Shown piece by piece: positions 60,260-64,000 of a stretch of 64,000 nt of DNA. Every line of letters starts with the position of its first letter. The first letter of the stretch is position 1. Source of the DNA: Methylopila sp. M107 (GTDB lineage Bacteria > Pseudomonadota > Alphaproteobacteria > Rhizobiales > Methylopilaceae); contig NZ_ARWB01000001.1 of assembly GCF_000384475.1 (NCBI RefSeq), forward strand, positions 598,022-662,021, in the 5' to 3' direction. The notes below the pieces were generated by a model. The model ran no database searches. It was not told the origin of the DNA and saw only the letters and a list, made by a program, of their open reading frames with translations. The translations under genes were made by a program, and so were the position numbers.

Positions 60260-60889
60260 TCAGCTCTTGACCCATGCCGGCGCGGCGGTCGGACCCCAAC
60301 CGAGGAAGAAGGCGAACCAGATCGTCATTTCGCCGAGCGGCTCGATGTAGCGCGCATTCGCCAGCGGGCCCGCGTCGACCGGCTGGAAACCGCCCTTCGC
60401 GGCGATATCGGAGACCTTCCTCTTCGCGGCCTCGTCGTCGGCGGCGACGAACGCCTGGACGGGATCGCGTCCCTCGCGGGCCTCCGCCGGCAGCAGTTCT
60501 GAGAAGATCGTGTTGAACGCCTTCACGACCGTGGCGTTCGGCGCGAGCGCCTGGAGCTCCTCGGCCGCGGAGGTGGTGTGGCCGATCCGAAGGCCCTTGA
60601 AGTCCTCGGTGATCGGGTTCGAGATGTCGACCAGGATCTTGCCCGTCAGGTCCCCGGCCGCCCGCACCGTCTCCTCGAGCTGCTGGTACCAGACCGCGAG
60701 GATCGCCACGTCGGCGAGTTTCACCGCCGCCTCGATCCCGCCGCCCTCGGCGCCGCCGCCGATCTCGGCCGCGAGCGCCGCGGCCTTGGCCGGATCGCGC
60801 GCGCCGATGACGATCTTTTCGCCTTTGGCCGCGAGCAGCTTCGCGATGCCTGAGCCCATCTTTCCCGTTCCGATGACTGCGATTGTCAT
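60260..60889 (-). CDS. NADP-binding F420-dependent-oxidoreductase-like protein
   Basis: A 209-residue Rossmann protein: MTIAVIGTGKMGSGIAKLLA (GxGxxG at residues 7-12) binds NADP, VIGARDPAKAAALA follows, and VDISNPITEDFKG, KAFNTIFSELLPAEA and LGEMTIWFAFFLGWGP are typical of the NADPH-dependent F420 reductase-like family common in bacteria that lack F420. Substrate unknown. ATG 60889 has GGGAG about 7 bases upstream. It is divergent from a LysR-type regulator 119 bases away, which probably controls it. Confidence 0.87.
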   Translation of the reverse strand: MTIAVIGTGKMGSGIAKLLAAKGEKIVIGARDPAKAAALAAEIGGGAEGGGIEAAVKLADVAILAVWYQQLEETVRAAGDLTGKILVDISNPITEDFKGLRIGHTTSAAEELQALAPNATVVKAFNTIFSELLPAEAREGRDPVQAFVAADDEAAKRKVSDIAAKGGFQPVDAGPLANARYIEPLGEMTIWFAFFLGWGPTAAPAWVKS

Positions 60890-60956
60890 AGCTCATCTCC
60901 CTTGGGTTGGCCGACGTCGTCGGCGTGTGCGGGAGATATGAGACTGTCGCGTTCCG

Positions 60957-60973
60957 TGATAAATCGCTGGTCA
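60957..60973. promoter_or_regulatory. LysR-type binding-site candidate
   Basis: TGA-N11-TCA at 60957-60973 matches the T-N11-A LysR motif, in the spacer between the reductase and LysR gene, 35 bases before the regulator start. A motif match only. Confidence 0.4.
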
Positions 60974-61007
60974 GTTGCGATACTGAACACTGATAGTCAG
61001 GAATACG

Positions 61008-61889
61008 ATGGATCGACTCGCCGCCATGGAGGTCTTTGCGGAGGTCGCCGAGACCGGATCGTTCGTCGGCGCCGCGGATGCGGCAGGGATCTCTCCCGCG
61101 ATGGTCGGCAAGCACATGCGCCAGCTCGAGGAGCATCTTGGCGTCAAGCTCATCAACCGCACGACGCGGCGCCAGAGCCTCACCGACGCCGGCAAGGACT
61201 TTCTGGAGCGCACGCGGATCGTGCTGGCCGAGGTCGAGGCCGCCGAAGCGCTCGCCGCCGAGAGCCGCGCGCGTCCGCGCGGCGAACTCCGGATCAACGC
61301 GCCCTTCACCTTCGGCACGCACGCGCTCTCGCCCCTGCTGCCGGACTACATGGCGGAAAACCCGGAGGTGACCGTCAGGCTGACGCTCAGCGATCGCATC
61401 GTAGACCTCGTGGACGAGGGCTATGATTGCGTTTTCCGGGTCGGGGCGCTCGCCGACAGCACGCTCGTCGCGCGCAAGCTCCGGCCGCTGAGGTTCACGG
61501 TCTGCGCGTCGCCCGCCTATCTCAAGGCGCGGGGCGCGCCCGAGCGTCCGGACGACCTCATCGAACACGACTGCCTCGGCTTCGCGGACTCGCCGCTGGC
61601 GAACGCCTGGCGTCTCTCCGGCCCGGACGGAGACGTCGTCGTCCCGATCCGGCCTCGATTTTCGGTGAACAGCGGGCAGGCGCTCCGGCAGGCTGCGCTG
61701 TCAGGCCTCGGGATCATCCTGCAGGCCGAGGAACTCACCCGGCAGGACCTTGTCGACGGCCGGCTTGTCCGGGTGCTGAAGGATTGGGAGCCCGAGAGGC
61801 CGCCGATGCATCTGCTGTTCGCGCCCGATCGGCGCCTCACGCCCAAGCTGCGCTCGTTCATCGAGTTCGCGGCCGCGCGGTTCTCGTGA
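61008..61889 (+). CDS. LysR family transcriptional regulator
   Basis: A 293-residue regulator. N-terminal winged helix-turn-helix MDRLAAMEVFAEVAETGSFV then AADAAGISPAMVGKHMRQLE; the inducer-binding domain from about residue 90 has RARPRGELRINAPFTFG and the usual C-terminal core (SGLGIILQAEELTRQDLV). Effector unknown. Divergent from the NADP-binding reductase gene, with a TGA-N11-TCA box between, so local autoregulation and control of the reductase is likely. CAGGAA precedes ATG 61008. Confidence 0.9.
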   Translation: MDRLAAMEVFAEVAETGSFVGAADAAGISPAMVGKHMRQLEEHLGVKLINRTTRRQSLTDAGKDFLERTRIVLAEVEAAEALAAESRARPRGELRINAPFTFGTHALSPLLPDYMAENPEVTVRLTLSDRIVDLVDEGYDCVFRVGALADSTLVARKLRPLRFTVCASPAYLKARGAPERPDDLIEHDCLGFADSPLANAWRLSGPDGDVVVPIRPRFSVNSGQALRQAALSGLGIILQAEELTRQDLVDGRLVRVLKDWEPERPPMHLLFAPDRRLTPKLRSFIEFAAARFS

Positions 61890-61939
61890 GCGCTTCGGCG
61901 CGTCAGCAGGCTCGACGCCTACCTGAAAAATGAAGGAGT

Positions 61940-62262
61940 GAAGTGGAGGTTTCTGTTGCCAGGTACCTCCGAACCCCGCCCAATGAATGCTAACCCATCA
62001 GGACTTCAGGCTTGGTCTTACAAACCGCTCACGCGGCCTGAGCAACCGGAGCATAGTTGTCGTTGGCAACTATAGAAAAGCCCGATAACGGCGGAACAAT
62101 ACCGGGTGAAAGCTCGCCCTTTACGCCCCCGTCGATCCTGTTTCGCCCCCGCCGAAACCCACGCGACTTTCGCGGGCTTTGGTGGAGGCGCCGGGTACTG
62201 CCCCCGGGTCCGAAGGGTTTATTTCGGCGGTCGTTTATCACCATAGCCGGGTATCCCCGGCG
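61940..62262 (-). ncRNA. ssrA: tmRNA, circularly permuted two-piece form
   Basis: Transfer-messenger RNA that rescues stalled ribosomes. On the minus strand the acceptor piece comes first (from about 62262, hairpin GCCGGG-GATA-CCCGGC at 62261-62246, to CCA at 62180), then an excised loop of about 29 bases, then the coding piece from 62150 (GGGGGCGAAACAGGATCGAC). The 7-bp acceptor stem pairs GGGGGCG with CGCCTCC, with G3-U in third position, the alanine identity element. The tag codons at 62067-62032 encode ANDNYAPVAQAA, then TGA (62031-62029). The 3' hairpin GGAGGT..ACCTCC ends near 61945. A -10-like TATATT at 62274-62269 lies upstream. Confidence 0.93.
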
Positions 62263-62310
62263 AGACGGAATATAGGGGATCGCCCGGCTCTCCGAAAGGC
62301 CCTTGGTCGG

Positions 62311-63561
62311 CTATCGCACGTCGAGGCGACTTTCGCGGCGGTCGAGGCCGAGCGAGACCAGCAGGATCACAAGACCGCCGAGCGCCAGCACGAGGCCGAC
62401 CCAGCCGGGCGACGTCCAGCCATAGCCGGCCGCGATCGCGACGCCGCCGAGCCATGCGCCGAGCGCGTTCGCGACGTTGAAGGCGGAGTGGTTGAGCGCG
62501 GCAGCGAGCGTCTGGGCGTCGCCCGCGACGTCCATCAGCCGCGTCTGAAGCGCCGGCCCCATCGCGATGCAGCCGCCGATCAGGAAGAGGTTCACGCCCG
62601 CCGCCCAAGGATTGGCGGAAGCGATGGTGAACAGGCCGAGCACCGCGGCGCTCCAGATCAGGCAGCCGACCATGGTGGCCTTGAGCGCCCTGTCGGCGAG
62701 CCAGCCGCCCGCGATATTGCCCGCGATCATGCCGAGGCCGAGCACGGACAGCATCGCCGGCACCATGCCGAGCGGCATGCCGGCGACGTTCGTGAGAGTC
62801 GGGGTGATGTAGGAATAGACCGCGAAGATGCCGCCGAAGCCGACGGCGGCGACGCCGAGCGTCAGCCAGACCTGCGGCTTCTTCAGCGCGCCGAGCTCTC
62901 GCATCGGGCTCGCCTCGGAGGAGGGGCGCACCTCCGGGGTCGCGAGACGGATCAGGATCGCGGTGAGCGCCGACAGCGCCGCCACCGCCACGAAGGTCGT
63001 CCGCCAGCCGAAGGCCTGACCGAGCCAAGTCGCGAGCGGCACGCCGACGACATTCGCGATGCTGAGGCCCAGCAGCACGTTGCCGACCGCCTGCGCGCGC
63101 TTATTGAGCGGCACCATGGAGGCCGCGAACAGCATGGCGACGCCGAAATAGGCGCCGTGCGGCAGGCCGGCGATGAAGCGGGCCGCGACGACCGAAAGAT
63201 AGTCCGGCGCGAGCGCGCTCAGGGCGTTGCCCGCGAGATAGAACAACATGAGTCCGATCAGCAGCGCCCGGCGCGGCGCGCGCGCCATGGCGATCGCGAT
63301 TACCGGCGCGCCGACCGTGACGCCGAGCGCATAGGCCGAAATCATGTGGCCGGTGACGGGAATCGATTTGCCCACGCTGTCGGCGACCTGCGGCAGCACG
63401 CCCATCGAGGCGAACTCGCCTGTGCCGATCGCGAGACCGCCCATGCCGAGCGCGATCTGCGCGATCGCCGCGCCGTAGGGAGCGGTGACAGGGATCAGCG
63501 GAGAGGGGGATTCGGTCGCGGCGAGGTCGGCCGGCGCGACGCATTGGGATGCGGTCGTCAT
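62311..63561 (-). CDS. MFS transporter (sugar efflux/AraJ-like)
   Basis: A 416-residue inner-membrane permease with 12 hydrophobic segments. LGMGGLAIGTGEFASMGVLP and VTGHMISAYALGVTVGAPVI are conserved early motifs of the AraJ/YdhP arabinose-like efflux group, and MARAPRRALLIGLML matches the loop 2-3 motif. Substrate unknown, sugars or drugs in relatives. ATG 63561 diverges from thyA; the ssrA gene begins about 50 bases after its stop on the same strand, so read-through into ssrA is possible. Confidence 0.88.
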   Translation of the reverse strand: MTTASQCVAPADLAATESPSPLIPVTAPYGAAIAQIALGMGGLAIGTGEFASMGVLPQVADSVGKSIPVTGHMISAYALGVTVGAPVIAIAMARAPRRALLIGLMLFYLAGNALSALAPDYLSVVAARFIAGLPHGAYFGVAMLFAASMVPLNKRAQAVGNVLLGLSIANVVGVPLATWLGQAFGWRTTFVAVAALSALTAILIRLATPEVRPSSEASPMRELGALKKPQVWLTLGVAAVGFGGIFAVYSYITPTLTNVAGMPLGMVPAMLSVLGLGMIAGNIAGGWLADRALKATMVGCLIWSAAVLGLFTIASANPWAAGVNLFLIGGCIAMGPALQTRLMDVAGDAQTLAAALNHSAFNVANALGAWLGGVAIAAGYGWTSPGWVGLVLALGGLVILLVSLGLDRRESRLDVR

Positions 63562-63753
63562 GGAATCGATCGATGCTTATCTATCTGCTGAAGTCGCGAA
63601 GCTGGGGCGCTTCGCGCATTGTTGCAATGCAGCGAGCCGCATGTCCGGCATGCGCATGCCGTGACGCAAAGCTGTGATCTTCGCGAGCGGACGGTCGCGC
63701 GTTCGCCCTCCGGGCGGTAGTGTCGGGCGGCTGACCGGGACTGGAATCGACGC

Positions 63754-64000
63754 ATGCAAGCCTATCACGACCTCCTGCGCCGCATCCTCGATGAGGGCGC
63801 TGTCAAGGACGACCGCACCGGCACCGGCACGCTCTCGGTGTTCGGCGCGCAGATGCGCTTCGACCTGACGCAAGGCTTTCCGCTCGTCACCACCAAGCGG
63901 CTGCACATCAAGTCGATCGTCCACGAGCTGATCTGGTTCCTGAAGGGCGACACCAATGTTCGCTACCTGCAGGAGAACGGCGTCACCATCTGGGACGAGT
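63754..64000 (+). CDS. thyA: Thymidylate synthase, N-terminal part (gene runs off the right edge)
   Basis: Methylates dUMP to dTMP using methylene-tetrahydrofolate. 82 residues are visible of about 264. [20 protein letters not shown] then [18 protein letters not shown] (dUMP phosphate-binding Arg in D-R-T-G-T-G), [20 protein letters not shown] and [20 protein letters not shown] are near-identical to canonical ThyA. ATG 63754 is the start. The end is beyond the window; its usual neighbour folA is not visible. Confidence 0.97.
   Translation, partial: MQAYHDLLRRILDEGAVKDDRTGTGTLSVFGAQMRFDLTQGFPLVTTKRLHIKSIVHELIWFLKGDTNVRYLQENGVTIWDE

Noticed and set aside
62029-62244. A 71-residue ORF ending ANDNYAPVAQAA
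   Set aside because: It is the tmRNA tag reading frame running back through the coding piece; the resume codon is GCC at 62067, and the upstream part is structural RNA rather than protein.
62179-63591. A 470-residue Arg/His-rich ORF on the + strand
   Set aside because: It lies antisense to the MFS transporter gene and has the charged low-complexity composition of a GC-rich shadow frame.

Overview
The window is GC-rich chromosomal DNA from an alphaproteobacterium, most likely of the order Hyphomicrobiales (Rhizobiales). The grounds are a circularly permuted two-piece tmRNA gene encoding the tag ANDNYAPVAQAA, an alphaproteobacterial-type SspB, a good EcfG/RpoE2-type promoter (GGAAC-N17-CGTT), CtrA-like TTAA-N7-TTAA near-matches, AsmA/DUF2336/DUF4169/DUF1236 families, and several families of dispersed intergenic inverted repeats. 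No rRNA, tRNA, CRISPR array, prophage or intact insertion sequence was recognised. Most of the window is core metabolism and envelope or regulatory functions; genus cannot be fixed from the sequence alone.

Region by region. 1-3.8 kb: Entner-Doudoroff entry genes zwf-pgl-edd (edd runs off the left edge), with a perfect 16-bp palindrome ahead of zwf. 3.8-4.45 kb: a ParE/RelE-CopG type toxin-antitoxin pair. 4.5-12.4 kb: CPA1 Na+/H+ antiporter, a secreted unknown protein, enoyl-CoA hydratase, WrbA, FAD monooxygenase with a CHCC zinc-finger protein, then about 1.1 kb without genes that carries three adjacent inverted-repeat elements, then an alpha/beta hydrolase. 12.4-18.7 kb: cysE, glnE and a PAS-PAS histidine kinase. 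18.9-27.2 kb: pepN, a CitE-like protein, a transglycosylase/DUF2336 pair, an Hpt/response-regulator pair, nadK. 27.3-30.2 kb: MBL-fold hydrolase and a PAS-GGDEF-EAL protein whose GGDEF motif is degenerate.

30.2-36.0 kb: a six-gene, tightly overlapped sulfonate operon (ssuC-ssuB-ssuE-ssuA-ssuD plus a FAD/NAD(P)-binding protein). 36.2-43 kb: AmpG-like permease, gamma-glutamyltransferase, DUF423, aminopeptidase P, prmA, with repeats between them. 43-47.5 kb: a secreted unknown protein, a SHOCT protein, a lower-GC orphan gene and UvrD/PcrA helicase. 47.6-49.7 kb: three Tad-type pseudopilin-like genes, one carrying an unexpected C-terminal beta-rich domain. 50-56 kb: a glycine-zipper protein under a probable general-stress promoter, thioesterase, D-lactate dehydrogenase, AsmA-family protein. 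56-60 kb: fumC with SspB, DUF4169 and RHH proteins, then CcdA and a thioredoxin-like protein. 60-64 kb: divergent LysR regulator and NADP-binding reductase, the tmRNA gene, an MFS exporter, and the 5' end of thyA at the right edge.

Functional themes are: glucose to 2-keto-3-deoxy-6-phosphogluconate (zwf/pgl/edd); sulfur supply (ssu operon, cysE); nitrogen control (glnE); peptidoglycan turnover (AmpG, transglycosylase); envelope and adhesion (AsmA, Tad pseudopilins); and trans-translation quality control, where ssrA lies about 4 kb from sspB, the adaptor that delivers ssrA-tagged proteins to ClpXP. I did not find a convincing undescribed multi-gene system. The most interesting leads are the TadG-like fusion, the flavoprotein attached to the ssu operon, the nested and clustered intergenic repeats, and the operator-like sites.
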